64,000 nucleotides of DNA from Clostridiales bacterium Firm_11 (GCA_001604105.1 LVAQ01000023.1:1-64000); one strand, 5' to 3'. Numbered from the stretch's first letter, positions 52,486-62,250 are shown. Translations and numbers: made by a program. The notes: generated from the sequence alone by a model not told the origin.

Positions 52486-54877
52486 TGATAATCCCTGCCT
52501 TATATGTTTGTATCCGATAGCCTTCCGCCTGTTTTTGAATGATGATTTCGCCCGTTAGGTCAGTACGCAAAACATGCACATCATGTGCTGCCAGCCTGCT
52601 CATGGTTTCAGGTGATGGCAACGCGGCGTTCTCCCGCACGGTAACCAACGCGAGCCTGGGACTTGCCATGTCCAAAAAACCATCACCTGTCCCATCGGCG
52701 CTTCCATGGTGCCCCACCTTGAGAACATCGCAGGCCGTGGCGATATAACGATCATAATTCCCGGAAACATCCGCCATGCTCAGGATGCGCAAATCGCCCA
52801 GGCGCAGGAGCGTAACCAGAGACATATCATTGACGCTGCGACCCGCGCGGTAGCTCTCCGCATCCGGCCAGAGCACCTCCACACTGGTTTCGCCAAAGGA
52901 TAGCTTATCCCCTGCGGATAATGTGGTTATCGGTACGCCTTGCTCCGCAAGCAGCATCAGGATCGCATACCCCTCTTCCCCCTCGGCGGTCAACTCCGCG
53001 CCCATGGGCAGGTATGCCTGTCGAATGCCGATATCCTGTGCAAACAGCGCGGTAACCCCCTGCGCATGGTCACTGTGCAAATGGGTCAGGATGAGTGCAT
53101 CCACATCGCGGCCTTCCGCAAGCAATCGTGCCGCGATCTCTGATCCGTACGCGCCTACATCCACCGCAATGGTGGTGCTGCCATCGATCATCAGCGCCGC
53201 ATCCGCCTGCCCCACCGCCATCTGATGGTAACGCACCTTAGCGGGTCGCGTCAAGGCATAACCAGTCAGCGCGATACAGCCTGCCAAACTCAATGCCAGC
53301 AAGCGCCGCTTCATGCTGGCATGCACAAATTGGCTCACCGCAACCATGCAGAGGGCTGCAAAGGCGTATGCCCAAATACCGGGTGACGGTATGCGCACCT
53401 GTGCAAACGGCAAACTTGCCGAGAGGCTCACAACCCAGAGCAGCAGTTTGCTGCCAAGCTGCGCTATCCACCCCAGTCCAACGCCAAGCACCCCGCCAAT
53501 CAGCGGTAACAAAGACACCAGCAGCACTGCCGCATACAACGGTACAAAAAGCCCGGCAAGCGGTACCGCCAGCATGTTAAAGACAATCCCATACAGAGGC
53601 CAGGCATGAAAATACGTCGCGCACGGCAGCCATACGCCCAGCTGTGCGGCAAGCGTAAGCACCAGCAGTTCTCTGGGTTTGCCCCGCAGTCTTTGCAGAA
53701 AACGGTTTGCCTTGCCGCTTTTGGGTTTTGATCGATTTGCTTTGCCGCCGCCATGAAAAATCGCTAGCAGCGGGGGTGATAATAGCAGGATTCCCGCCAT
53801 CGCGGAGAAAGAAAGCACAAATCCAGCCGAGAACAAATCCAGCGGATTGAGCAGCAAAACAATCAGCGCGGCAGCCGAAAGCAAGGTAAGCGGATCGACT
53901 TTCCGACCGGTGGCCTGTGCCAGCAGCAGCAGCGAAACCATGGCTGTGGCGCGTACCGTTGCGGGTGAAAATCCCGTGAGCGCACAATAGAGAATGATCA
54001 GCATCGCAATCAACGGCAGTCGAATGGCTTTGCGGATATAGAATCTGCCGAAAAGCCATGCCAAAGCCGCGGCCATTAACCCTACATGCAAACCGGATAC
54101 AGCCATCAGGTGCATAACGCCCGCACGCCGGAAAGCAGCTTGCTGCTCCTCCGGCAAGGCATCGCGCTCGCCCAGCAGCATGCCCATAGCCAGTGCGCTT
54201 TCCGCGCCCATGAAGCGTTCCAGCCGCGTCGCGCAAAGTGCTCGTATGCGTGCGGCCACATCTTTCCAGGGCGCGCTGTCCCTTGTGTTTTGGAGGGTTA
54301 CCTCCCGCGCGCCGCTGATGCCGTAGCCGATTCCATTTTGTAAAAGCCACATGCGAAAATCAAAATCATATTGGTTTTGTTTCCCCATGGGCCGATAGAC
54401 CGAACCCCGCATGCGCAGCGCCGCTCCATCAAACAATGCATCCGCCTGAATGGTATCCGTCAGTTGGAGTGTCAGGTATGCTTTCCCGGGTTGCGGCTCG
54501 CCATCCAAAACCACATCAGTCAGGACGAGCGCCACCCGCCCATTGCTGCGGGGCATGGGGTCGCCGTATACCGATGCTGTAATGCTGTCATACGCGCCCG
54601 TCTGTGGTATGGCTGGTTGCAGCAGCGGTTGGGTAATCAGTATCCCCACCATCATACAAACGGGTAAAAGCGCTGCAAAGCAAGGCTTATGCCATAGCTT
54701 GAGCGCCGCCCAAAACAAGGCGGCAACCAGCAACAACCAAAGCGCCCACATACCTTCCCGCGTCCACTCTGCCGTCCAGATGCCAAGCCCATAGAAAAGC
54801 GCGATCAAAGCAAGCTTACGGTTACGCTCACGGGGTGCCATGCGGGGCAGCGGAGACTGGTTTGCATGGTCTGGCAT
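52475..54877 (-). CDS. comEC: Competence DNA channel protein ComEC/Rec2
   Basis: The 800-residue protein has an N-terminal OB-like region, a ComEC membrane core of about ten helices (HLMAVSGLHVGLMAAAL near 230-246 is a family signature) and a C-terminal metallo-beta-lactamase-like domain (about 555-800) with LILTHLHSDHAQG near 603-615. It forms the inner-membrane channel for DNA uptake. ATG at 54877 is preferred over a GTG two codons earlier. No other com genes are in the window, so competence is uncertain. Confidence 0.93.
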   Translation of the reverse strand: MPDHANQSPLPRMAPRERNRKLALIALFYGLGIWTAEWTREGMWALWLLLVAALFWAALKLWHKPCFAALLPVCMMVGILITQPLLQPAIPQTGAYDSITASVYGDPMPRSNGRVALVLTDVVLDGEPQPGKAYLTLQLTDTIQADALFDGAALRMRGSVYRPMGKQNQYDFDFRMWLLQNGIGYGISGAREVTLQNTRDSAPWKDVAARIRALCATRLERFMGAESALAMGMLLGERDALPEEQQAAFRRAGVMHLMAVSGLHVGLMAAALAWLFGRFYIRKAIRLPLIAMLIILYCALTGFSPATVRATAMVSLLLLAQATGRKVDPLTLLSAAALIVLLLNPLDLFSAGFVLSFSAMAGILLLSPPLLAIFHGGGKANRSKPKSGKANRFLQRLRGKPRELLVLTLAAQLGVWLPCATYFHAWPLYGIVFNMLAVPLAGLFVPLYAAVLLVSLLPLIGGVLGVGLGWIAQLGSKLLLWVVSLSASLPFAQVRIPSPGIWAYAFAALCMVAVSQFVHASMKRRLLALSLAGCIALTGYALTRPAKVRYHQMAVGQADAALMIDGSTTIAVDVGAYGSEIAARLLAEGRDVDALILTHLHSDHAQGVTALFAQDIGIRQAYLPMGAELTAEGEEGYAILMLLAEQGVPITTLSAGDKLSFGETSVEVLWPDAESYRAGRSVNDMSLVTLLRLGDLRILSMADVSGNYDRYIATACDVLKVGHHGSADGTGDGFLDMASPRLALVTVRENAALPSPETMSRLAAHDVHVLRTDLTGEIIIQKQAEGYRIQTYKAGIINEP

Positions 54878-55011
54878 GGGCACCCGCCTTTCTGTTCGGT
54901 GGACGAATGCAGGCGCTGTGGTTTGCGGCGGATCATCACGCCATCAAACAGGGAAAACACCGTTGCATGCGCATGGTTGCGGAGAGGCTGGCTATTTACA
55001 ACGGTGTTACG

Positions 55012-55488
55012 TTAGAACGATTCCAGCAGGCAAACAGCATGCGCCGTAACGCCCATGCCCTCCCCTTCATAGCCCAGTTGCTCGGTGGTGGTTGCCTTCA
55101 CGCTCACCTGCGCTACCGACATGTGCAGTTTCTCTGCCAGCTTCATACGCATTTCGTCGATAAACGGCCGCAATTTGGGGCGCTGCATCAGGATGGTCAC
55201 ATCTACATTTACGGGACGCAAACGCATCTCGGATAGCCGATGAACCACCTCGGCAAGCAGCAGGAGTGAATCCGCGCCTTTGTAACATTCCTGTGTATCG
55301 GGGAAAAGCATGCCGATATCCCCGAGCGCTGCCGCGCCCAGCAGCGCATCCATCAGCGCGTGCGTGGCTACATCTGCGTCGCTGTGGCCTTGAAGCCCTT
55401 TGTCATACGGCACATGAACGCCGCACAGGATGAGCGGTCTTCCCGCAACCAGCCGATGCACGTCCACGCCATGGCCGATTCGCATCAT
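55012..55488 (-). CDS. ispF: 2-C-methyl-D-erythritol 2,4-cyclodiphosphate synthase
   Basis: The 158-residue enzyme performs the fifth step of the MEP isoprenoid pathway, cyclising CDP-ME 2-phosphate. Metal ligands are in GHGVDVHR (6-13) and His45 follows in GHSDADVATHALMDALLG; ATTTEQLGYEGEGMG near 133-147 is the family end signature. It overlaps ispD by ATGA, so the two steps are coupled. Confidence 0.97.
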   Translation of the reverse strand: MMRIGHGVDVHRLVAGRPLILCGVHVPYDKGLQGHSDADVATHALMDALLGAAALGDIGMLFPDTQECYKGADSLLLLAEVVHRLSEMRLRPVNVDVTILMQRPKLRPFIDEMRMKLAEKLHMSVAQVSVKATTTEQLGYEGEGMGVTAHAVCLLESF

Positions 55489-56180
55489 TCCTCCGCCTCC
55501 TCCCGCGCGGCCAGAATCGCCTCAGCCACGCGCAAATCAAACCCTGTGGTGAGTTTGATGTTCTCCTGATCTCCCTGGCATAGCCGTACTGGCAATCCCG
55601 CATGCTCCATCAGCGCCGCGTCGTCTGTAGCGCGATAACCATCCGCCTGCGCCACTGCGTGTGCATGGCGAATATCCCTGACGAGGAAACCTTGCGGCGT
55701 TTGCATTGCGCTGAGCATATGGCGATCCAGCGTTTCCAATACGCGCCCTTCTTCATCCGCACGTTTGATGGTATCCGTAACCGGCACGGCGGCTACGCCC
55801 GAACCATAGGCATCGATGGATGCCAGCACATGACGGATCACCGCTTCGCTGACCAGCGCGCGCGCGCCATCGTGGATCAGCACGGCTTCCGCGTGCTGCG
55901 GCAGGGCGGCAAGGCCGCTGGCAACCGATGCCTGCCGATCATCCCCGCCCGCTACAATCGATAGTACCGCTTGATGCAGGCCAAATCGATCAATCACATG
56001 GCGCATCAGCGCCACCTCTTGGGCACGCGCAACAACAATCACGCCATTACAAAGCGCTGTGAACGGCGCAATGGCACGCACAATGCAGGGCACACCGCGC
56101 AAAGGCAGAAGAACCTTGTTGTGTTCTGCGCCCATGCGCGTGCCGCTGCCCCCGCCCAATACGATTGCATAGCGGTTCAT
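55485..56180 (-). CDS. ispD: 2-C-methyl-D-erythritol 4-phosphate cytidylyltransferase
   Basis: The 231-residue enzyme attaches CMP to MEP, the third step of the MEP pathway. The nucleotide loop GGGSGTRMGAEHNKVLLPL lies at residues 9-27, and VLIHDGARALVSEAVI near 100-115 is the second motif. It overlaps both the S4 gene and ispF by four bases. Confidence 0.96.
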   Translation of the reverse strand: MNRYAIVLGGGSGTRMGAEHNKVLLPLRGVPCIVRAIAPFTALCNGVIVVARAQEVALMRHVIDRFGLHQAVLSIVAGGDDRQASVASGLAALPQHAEAVLIHDGARALVSEAVIRHVLASIDAYGSGVAAVPVTDTIKRADEEGRVLETLDRHMLSAMQTPQGFLVRDIRHAHAVAQADGYRATDDAALMEHAGLPVRLCQGDQENIKLTTGFDLRVAEAILAAREEAEE

Positions 56181-56455
56181 TCCTCGCCACGCTCCGCCTT
56201 GGTTTGCGCATCTTCTTCCAAAACCTCATAAAGCTCGGCTGCGCCTTCCTTGCGTACGGTTTCCTTAACGCCAAGGATTCGGTACGAGCCAACACGGTTG
56301 CCAAAGCGAATCTCCAGCACATCGCCTTCCTTAACATCTGCGCCTGGTTTGGCCACGCGGCCGTTCAGGCTCACACGCCCGCCGGAGCATGCGTCATTGG
56401 CAACGGTGCGGCGTTTGATAATTCGTGATACCTTCAAAAATTTGTCCAGTCTCAT
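56177..56455 (-). CDS. rqcP: S4-domain RNA-binding protein, RqcP type
   Basis: The 92-residue protein is an S4 RNA-binding domain from its first residue (MRLDKFLKVSRIIKRRTVAN), with GRVSLNGRVAKPGADVKEGD following. RqcP (YabO) works with RqcH in ribosome quality control of stalled chains. GGAGGCAAT sets the start at 56455 and the longer frame is rejected. It overlaps ispD by ATGA. Confidence 0.88.
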   Translation of the reverse strand: MRLDKFLKVSRIIKRRTVANDACSGGRVSLNGRVAKPGADVKEGDVLEIRFGNRVGSYRILGVKETVRKEGAAELYEVLEEDAQTKAERGEE

Positions 56456-56473
56456 ATTGCCTCCAAAAATGAA

Positions 56474-56518
56474 GGGCTCCGGCGCATGGCAGCGGTTCGG
56501 CTGCATGGCGCGGAGCCC
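56474..56518 (-). terminator. Terminator-like hairpin after pepV, before rqcP
   Basis: On the minus strand GGGGCTCCG... pairs with ...CGGAGCCC and inner GCAGC/GCTGC arms extend it, followed by TTCATTTTT. It lies after the pepV stop and ends only 18 bases before rqcP, so it should limit readthrough or act as an attenuator. Confidence 0.6.
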
Positions 56519-56533
56519 CGCTGTGTGATTAGG

Positions 56534-57916
56534 TTAACCTTCCAGCGCTTCTTCTCCCGCCAATCCGATGATGGCGCGGGCAAATATGCGCACACTTTGC
56601 ATCAGCGACTCCAGCAGCATATATTCATTGGCTTGGTGCGCCACATCTTCTTCCTCCGGGAAGGTAGCGCCGAATGCAACGCCTTCCTCCAGGCAACGTG
56701 CATAGGTGCCGCCGCCTGTGGAAATACATTCGCGCGGACGCCCCGTTTCTTCATGGTAGGCGTTCAGCAGCGCCACTACAAGCTCACTGTTGGGCGCAAC
56801 ATGATGCGGGCGCTTTACTGTGGCCTGGGTAACCTCGATTTCAGAACCCAACGCCGCCGTGACGGTTTCGGCAATCCGCTCGCCGTTGGCCAGCAACGGG
56901 AAACGGAAATCAAGCTCCGCGTACAAGCCATTCTCATCATAACGGATTACGCCCAGGTTGCAGGTCAAAGGGCCGCTGGTTCTATCGGAGCAGCTCACGC
57001 CAAGGCTTGCGCCGTCATACTCCATACCGATGGTATCCGCCAGCGTCTTGAGCGCACCGTTTACGCCCAAGGCTCGCAGCATCAGCAGAATCATGCCAAT
57101 GGCGTTGCGCGCGCCTTCCGGGTATGCCGCATGGCCATTGATGCCTGTGGCCGTGAGCTTGATACCGCCCTCAGCCGACTCTGCTGTAACATCGAGGGTC
57201 ATTTCCTTCGCGAGGCGATTGATGTACTCGCACTGTTCCGCATCTCCCTGGATGATTGCGGTGGCGCTGCCAGGCACTACGTTGTGACGCTCGCCAACAT
57301 TGAAACGAAGCACCTTCAGTCCCTCGGTAGCGGTATTGCCGCGCAGATGCATGCCCAGCATCCCTTTCTCGGTATTGATGATGGGGTAGCTGGCATCCGG
57401 GCTGAAACCGCTGCGCGGCAAATCGTAATGCTCTTTGTAGTAGGTGATATCCTCCATGCCGGATTCTTCATCGCAGCCAAGGATCAGCCGTACTTCTCTC
57501 TTCAGTGGGATGCCCGCCTGCTGGATCGCCTTCATGGCATAGAGTGCCGCAACCGCAGGCCCCTTGTCGTCATTGGTGCCGCGACCATAGATACGGTCGC
57601 CTTCCACCATGCCGCCAAAGGGGTCGACCGTCCAGCCATCGCCCACGGGCACAATGTCCAGATGCGCAAGAATGGCAAGCGGCTCCACGCCCAACGGCCC
57701 CATGCGAACATCACCAGCGTAATAATCCAGATTGCGGGTCTCAAAGCCCATCTGTGACGCATCCTGCAATGCCACATCCAGCGCCTTCGCAACCTCTTTG
57801 CCAAAGGGCGCGTCCGGCTCGGGATTGGAGCGGATGCTGGGCACAGCGACCCACCGCTGGATGGTTTCAATCAGTTGAGAACGGTTTTCATCAATGATAC
57901 GGTGTAGATTTTCCAC
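56534..57916 (-). CDS. pepV: Dipeptidase, M20 family (PepV type)
   Basis: The 460-residue zinc peptidase should cleave dipeptides with a free N-terminus. Metal-site segments are LAILAHLDIVPVGDGW near 81-96 (His), GRGTNDDKGP near 111-120 (Asp), CDEESGMEDI near 149-158 (Glu pair) and a C-terminal histidine. The length fits PepV (about 465). The start is GTG after GGAGGAACAAAC. Confidence 0.93.
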   Translation of the reverse strand: MENLHRIIDENRSQLIETIQRWVAVPSIRSNPEPDAPFGKEVAKALDVALQDASQMGFETRNLDYYAGDVRMGPLGVEPLAILAHLDIVPVGDGWTVDPFGGMVEGDRIYGRGTNDDKGPAVAALYAMKAIQQAGIPLKREVRLILGCDEESGMEDITYYKEHYDLPRSGFSPDASYPIINTEKGMLGMHLRGNTATEGLKVLRFNVGERHNVVPGSATAIIQGDAEQCEYINRLAKEMTLDVTAESAEGGIKLTATGINGHAAYPEGARNAIGMILLMLRALGVNGALKTLADTIGMEYDGASLGVSCSDRTSGPLTCNLGVIRYDENGLYAELDFRFPLLANGERIAETVTAALGSEIEVTQATVKRPHHVAPNSELVVALLNAYHEETGRPRECISTGGGTYARCLEEGVAFGATFPEEEDVAHQANEYMLLESLMQSVRIFARAIIGLAGEEALEG

Positions 57917-57937
57917 GTTTGTTCCTCCACTATCGGT

Positions 57938-59140
57938 CTATTTTTCGGTTGTATTCGCCTGGATGGCTTTCTCCAGTCGCATAACCGCCTCCATGGTTTG
58001 GCTGTGCGGGCATGAAAAGTTGATGCGCAGGAATCCTTCACCTGTTTGCTTTCCGAAGTAGACACCGGGCGAAAACGCAACATCCTGCGCGTAGCAACGC
58101 CGCATGAGCTCATCGGTACGCAGGCCATAGGCGCGCAGGTCGATCCACGCCAGATACGTCGCCTCCAGCGGCGACATAACCGCTTTTGGCACTCGTTTAG
58201 CCAGTTCGTTACGCAGTCGCCTTTCTCCTTCTGCCAGATAGGCAATAAGCCCATCCAACCATGCGTCGCCGTAACGAAACGCCGCTTCCGTCGCTACGAA
58301 AGAGAAAAGGTTTCCTGCCTCAACACCCGCCTGACGCATATCGTGCAGCATGGCGTGCCGTAGCTCTCTGTTACGGGAAATAAGCGTTGCCTGCCGCAGC
58401 CCCGCAAGGTTGAAGGTCTTGCTGGCGCTCGTTAACACGACTATCTTTGCCTGCTCACGCTCATCCAGGCTAAGCGCGCTCACAAACGTGCCGCCGTTCA
58501 ATACAAAGTCCATATGGATCTCGTCGGAAATTAGCGTAACGCCGTACTGTTCCAGCAATGTATACAGACGGGTCAACTCTTCCCCGCGCCAGAGCCTGCC
58601 TACGGGATTATGAGGGTTGCAAAGCAGCATCAGCTTAACGCCGTCCCGAAAGGCATCTTCCATCCCCGCGTAATCCATGGTGTAATAGCCTTGTGTATCT
58701 CGCAGCAAGGGTACATCGACCACCTTGCGTTGATTCGTCAGGATGGATTGCTCAAAGGGACCATAAACAGGTGATTGGATGAGCACGCCCTCTCCGGGTT
58801 TACTCAGCGCGCGCACGGCCGCTTTGATCCCCGTAACCACACAGGGCAGCATGATTTGCTGCTCTCGGCTGATCATCACGTGATGGCGTCGGGCCAGGAA
58901 CGCGATCATCGCATCCGCCGCTTGCGCGGAAGGTTCCGTATAGCCATATACTGGATGGGTGGCGCGCTTCACAAGCGCTTGCGTAACTTCAGGCGGGCAG
59001 CGAAAGTCCATATCCGCCACCCACATGGGCAGCACGGCATGCCCTTCCTGTGCCATGATGCCATCCCATTTATCGCAGTCGGTGCCGTAGCGGTCAATCG
59101 GTTCATCAAAGAACTGGGAATCATAATGCAAGGGAATCAT
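57938..59140 (-). CDS. PLP aminotransferase-fold C-S lyase, MalY/PatB type
   Basis: The 400-residue protein has the aspartate-aminotransferase fold I. The PLP lysine is in TSASKTFNLAGL near 237-248, and the N-terminal KWDGIMAQEGHAVLPMWVADMDF is a strong MalY/PatB signature. These enzymes break C-S bonds of cystathionine or cysteine, giving pyruvate, ammonia and a thiol. It overlaps the methyltransferase gene by ATGA and lies 21 bases before pepV. Confidence 0.93.
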   Translation of the reverse strand: MIPLHYDSQFFDEPIDRYGTDCDKWDGIMAQEGHAVLPMWVADMDFRCPPEVTQALVKRATHPVYGYTEPSAQAADAMIAFLARRHHVMISREQQIMLPCVVTGIKAAVRALSKPGEGVLIQSPVYGPFEQSILTNQRKVVDVPLLRDTQGYYTMDYAGMEDAFRDGVKLMLLCNPHNPVGRLWRGEELTRLYTLLEQYGVTLISDEIHMDFVLNGGTFVSALSLDEREQAKIVVLTSASKTFNLAGLRQATLISRNRELRHAMLHDMRQAGVEAGNLFSFVATEAAFRYGDAWLDGLIAYLAEGERRLRNELAKRVPKAVMSPLEATYLAWIDLRAYGLRTDELMRRCYAQDVAFSPGVYFGKQTGEGFLRINFSCPHSQTMEAVMRLEKAIQANTTEK

Positions 59141-59775
59141 TCGCTTTCTTCATGTTGTAGGTCGTAAGCAGCACCGGGAATCGGGTTTTCACAACGCAAC
59201 ACCCAGTAACCTGCATCCCGCGCGATAATGTTGACGCTTGCAAACAGCGTTTGCAGGTATGCTTTGGCGGATGGCGCGCCTTGCTGCTTACGAATGACCA
59301 GCACCATCGCGCCGCCCTGTGCAAGCGCACGCGCGCCTTCCGCAAACATTTGATAGATAACCCGTTTGCCAGCACGGATGGGGGGATTGCTTACGATCAT
59401 GTCAAACAACCGTCCCAGCAGTGCCTGGTATCCATCGCTTTGCATGGTTTCAGCCGTAACGCCGTTGCGGCTTGCGTTCTGCCTGGCAAGCGTAACGGCG
59501 CGTTCGTTGACATCCACCATGGTAAGCGCAACATCTGGATTGGCCTTGGCCAGGCACACGCCCAGCGCGCCCGTGCCGCAGCCCATATCCAGCACGCTGC
59601 CTGTGATCATCGGGGGCAGGGCATCCAGCAAAATTTGTGTGCCTTTATCCAACGCAAAACGCGAAAACACACCGCTATCCGTTTCAAACGACAGCGTATG
59701 CCCGCGATATGCAACTGAATAAAACGCTTGCCGATGCTCACTTTCCGGCGAAGGAGTAAAATAATGGTCAGCCAT
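59137..59775 (-). CDS. Class I methyltransferase, RsmC/RlmG-like
   Basis: The 212-residue protein has a SAM-binding loop VLDMGCGTGALGVCLAK near 61-77, the acidic MVDVNERAV strand end, and the catalytic NPP motif in MIVSNPPIRAG near 132-142, typical of methyltransferases acting on exocyclic amines of RNA bases. AAGGGAAGG fixes the start at 59775, eight bases inside the end of the pseudouridine synthase gene. Confidence 0.9.
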   Translation of the reverse strand: MADHYFTPSPESEHRQAFYSVAYRGHTLSFETDSGVFSRFALDKGTQILLDALPPMITGSVLDMGCGTGALGVCLAKANPDVALTMVDVNERAVTLARQNASRNGVTAETMQSDGYQALLGRLFDMIVSNPPIRAGKRVIYQMFAEGARALAQGGAMVLVIRKQQGAPSAKAYLQTLFASVNIIARDAGYWVLRCENPIPGAAYDLQHEESE

Positions 59776-60517
59776 TTGATCCTTCCCTTGGTTCAGTTTC
59801 CTGCGCGACCGCCCGTAAGGCGGCAATTTCATCCCCACGCAGGGGGCGGTTCTCACCGATAGGGATATCCAGCCGCAAAGGGCCGAAGGCTTCACGGTGG
59901 AGGGTAAGCACCTGACGACCCCGCGCAGCAAACATACGCTTAACCTGATGGTACTTTCCTTCCGAAACTCTGACCAACGCGCGGCTTTCTTGCGCACTGC
60001 TTGTGAGTATCTCAAGCTGAGCTGGCATTGCAACAAAATCCGTCAGCGTGATACCCTGCGCAAAGGCAGCTACATCCGCATCCCCCAAAGGGCCATCCAG
60101 TGTGGCCAAGTATTCTTTCCACACATGGCGTTTCGGGGTTAGCAGGCGATGTGCCAGCACACCATCGTTGGTCAACAGTAAAAGCCCTGTGGTATCCTTA
60201 TCCAGTCTGCCGACAGGCAACACATCCCGCCGCAGCAAAGCCTGCGGCAGCAACGCCATCACCGTTTGCGCCCTTGCATCCCGCGCCGCCGTCAGTATGC
60301 CGGCAGGTTTGTGCAGCATGAAGTACTGATGGGGCTCATTGCATACGGGGCATCCGTTCAGTAGCACGGCACCGGCGTCAGGATCTACCTTGGTGGCGGG
60401 ATTGGTTATTGATACACCCGCCACCGTTACGAGCCCTGCACGGATTTGCCGCGTCGCTTCGCTGCGTGTCCGCTCGCCGCTTTGCGCCAGAAGTTTATCA
60501 AGCCGTATCAACGCCAT
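59768..60517 (-). CDS. RsuA/RluB-family pseudouridine synthase
   Basis: The 249-residue protein has an N-terminal S4 domain (MALIRLDKLLAQSGERTRSE) and a pseudouridine synthase domain with the catalytic Asp in GRLDKDTTGLLLLTND near 103-118. It should convert a uridine in rRNA to pseudouridine, probably 16S U516 by analogy with RsuA. It starts three bases after the stop of the large membrane protein. Confidence 0.93.
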   Translation of the reverse strand: MALIRLDKLLAQSGERTRSEATRQIRAGLVTVAGVSITNPATKVDPDAGAVLLNGCPVCNEPHQYFMLHKPAGILTAARDARAQTVMALLPQALLRRDVLPVGRLDKDTTGLLLLTNDGVLAHRLLTPKRHVWKEYLATLDGPLGDADVAAFAQGITLTDFVAMPAQLEILTSSAQESRALVRVSEGKYHQVKRMFAARGRQVLTLHREAFGPLRLDIPIGENRPLRGDEIAALRAVAQETEPREGSNG

Positions 60518-60519
60518 GC

Positions 60520-62172
60520 CTATTTCCCATCATCCTCAGCATCGGCAGGGGTTTCCGGGTTCGTGCTCTCTTCCGTATCAAACAGCGATGCGACCGATGA
60601 TTTTTGGAATGCATCCTCATCCGCAGAAGCTTGCGCCTGTCCTGCATCTGTCGCGTCAATGCCAAAGAAGGGCGCGGCTTCATAGGGCGGCGCAGATCGT
60701 GCTTCGGGCGAAGGTGTAAACGTGAATGCTTCTTTCACAACGGGCTGGGGCTCGGTTTCGGGCGCAACCTCCGCAACGGGTTCCGGCTCATACGCGGGTG
60801 CAACCTCCACAACGGGTTCCGGCTCATACGCGGGCGCAGCCTCCACAACGGGTTCCGGCTCATACGCAGGCGCAACCTCTGCTACGGGTTCCGGCTCATA
60901 CGCGGGCGCAACCTCAACTACGGGCTCCGGCTCATAGGCGGGCGCAGCCTCAACTACGGGTTCCGGCTCATAGGCAGGCGCAGCCTCAACTACGGGTTCC
61001 GGCTCATAGGCAGGCGCAACCTCTGCAACGGGCTCCGGCTTACTGACGGGTGTTTCTTCTGTTTGCGCAAAAGGTGTGTAAACCGGTATGGGCGCAGCCA
61101 CTGTAGCGGGCGCTTCCGGCATTTCTGCGTCTTGCTCAGGCACAGAGGATACCGCAGGCGAAATCGCGTCCTCGCCGAGGGTTGGTTCTGCCACAGGCTC
61201 GGCAACGGCTTCCGTATCAGGCATGCGGCGAAGCTGCTTGGTGGCAAAAAACGCGGTCATGATGCGGCGTACAGGCAGCAGCGGCAGGTAGCAAACAATA
61301 AACGCAAACAGCAAGGGATAGAGCACGGTGCTTAGCTCCGGAAGGTTCAACTGCCGTGTGGCCATATAGTTAAACAGCATGGTTGATAGATTGCTCAATG
61401 TGCTTCGAACGGTTCGAAAGACGATATACCCTGCGGGTACCCACAGGATCAGGTTGAGCAAGGCAACGCCTAATTGACGCCACCGACGCCCCGCAAGCCT
61501 ACGGCGCGCCAGCTTGCGCGGGCTTTGCTGGTTTTCCTTAGCCTGCGCCCAAATATAACGGAATGCGCTGTTGCGCACCACACCCCACAGAAGGATCAAT
61601 ACCCCAAGCCCCAACGCGATGAGGATGGTATAGAGCCCTTCCATGAGACCCCCATTGGGCACCAACAGCACGCCGCCAAAAATCCCGATGAAGAAGTTCG
61701 CGACCGAAAAGCTGATTGCAACCACCGTAGCGCCAATTTTCTCAACATTGGACATGAGCGTAATGCTGTCCAGCTTCAGGTAATAGTAAACGCAACCGCC
61801 GATCATCACCCAAAGCGGGATGCCCCATTTGATGATGTTGAGCGCGTGTACCAGCGATTCGCCTAACTTGCCAGCATACCCCTGTACGCTGGTGGCTTTG
61901 TCAAAGGAGAACCAGCGCCCTCGCGCGGGTTGTACCAGCGCCTGCGCAAAGCTGAAACGCAATGGCAGAATGAAGAAAATCAACAGTACCGGACACAGCA
62001 TCGCAAGCCAGCGAAAGTACGATCCCTCCGGGAATAGCACCAACGCGCCCAGCGGCAGGAATGCCACCATGCGCATCACCAGTGCCATAATCATATATAG
62101 AAGCGTGCGAAGGTAGAAGGTCAGCGGGTTTTGCCGTTTGGTTGCGGGTATCCTGTTTTCCTTCGTTTCCAT
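60520..62172 (-). CDS. Multispan membrane protein with a Pro/Glu repeat tail
   Basis: The 550-residue protein has about seven membrane helices in residues 20-320 and a long cytoplasmic tail (320-550). The tail contains seven near-identical 12-residue units APAYEPEPVVEA/V (about 386-469) flanked by degenerate copies. I do not recognise the membrane family. The repeats could form a spacer or a protein-docking arm. It has its own promoter and may be cotranscribed with the RNA-modification genes that follow. GGGAGG lies before the ATG. Confidence 0.82.
   Translation of the reverse strand: METKENRIPATKRQNPLTFYLRTLLYMIMALVMRMVAFLPLGALVLFPEGSYFRWLAMLCPVLLIFFILPLRFSFAQALVQPARGRWFSFDKATSVQGYAGKLGESLVHALNIIKWGIPLWVMIGGCVYYYLKLDSITLMSNVEKIGATVVAISFSVANFFIGIFGGVLLVPNGGLMEGLYTILIALGLGVLILLWGVVRNSAFRYIWAQAKENQQSPRKLARRRLAGRRWRQLGVALLNLILWVPAGYIVFRTVRSTLSNLSTMLFNYMATRQLNLPELSTVLYPLLFAFIVCYLPLLPVRRIMTAFFATKQLRRMPDTEAVAEPVAEPTLGEDAISPAVSSVPEQDAEMPEAPATVAAPIPVYTPFAQTEETPVSKPEPVAEVAPAYEPEPVVEAAPAYEPEPVVEAAPAYEPEPVVEVAPAYEPEPVAEVAPAYEPEPVVEAAPAYEPEPVVEVAPAYEPEPVAEVAPETEPQPVVKEAFTFTPSPEARSAPPYEAAPFFGIDATDAGQAQASADEDAFQKSSVASLFDTEESTNPETPADAEDDGK
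60766..61017. repeat. 36-bp tandem repeat array, seven units
   Basis: Seven contiguous 36-bp units, differing at few positions, encode the 12-residue APAYEPEPV repeats on the minus strand. Degenerate units flank it at 60730-60765 and 61018-61053. There are no spacers, so it is a coding minisatellite; its length may vary between strains. Confidence 0.9.
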
Positions 62173-62221
62173 TTTCCATTTCCTCCCCCGACGATGAATG
62201 CTTCTTTGTTACATTGGTATC

Positions 62222-62250
62222 ATTATACAACAGACTTGCATGGTATGCAA
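62222..62250 (-). promoter_or_regulatory. Sigma-A promoter of the repeat membrane protein
   Basis: On the minus strand TTGCAT (62245-62250) and TATAAT (62222-62227) are 17 bp apart, 49 bases before the start codon. Confidence 0.8.

Noticed and set aside
60766..61017. Regular 36-bp direct repeats as a CRISPR array
   Set aside because: The units are contiguous with no unique spacers and encode a perfect 12-residue protein repeat in frame with a long gene.
60604..61335. A 243-residue plus-strand frame of Arg/Gly/Leu-rich repeats
   Set aside because: It is the antisense reading of the 36-bp repeats in the minus-strand membrane protein gene.
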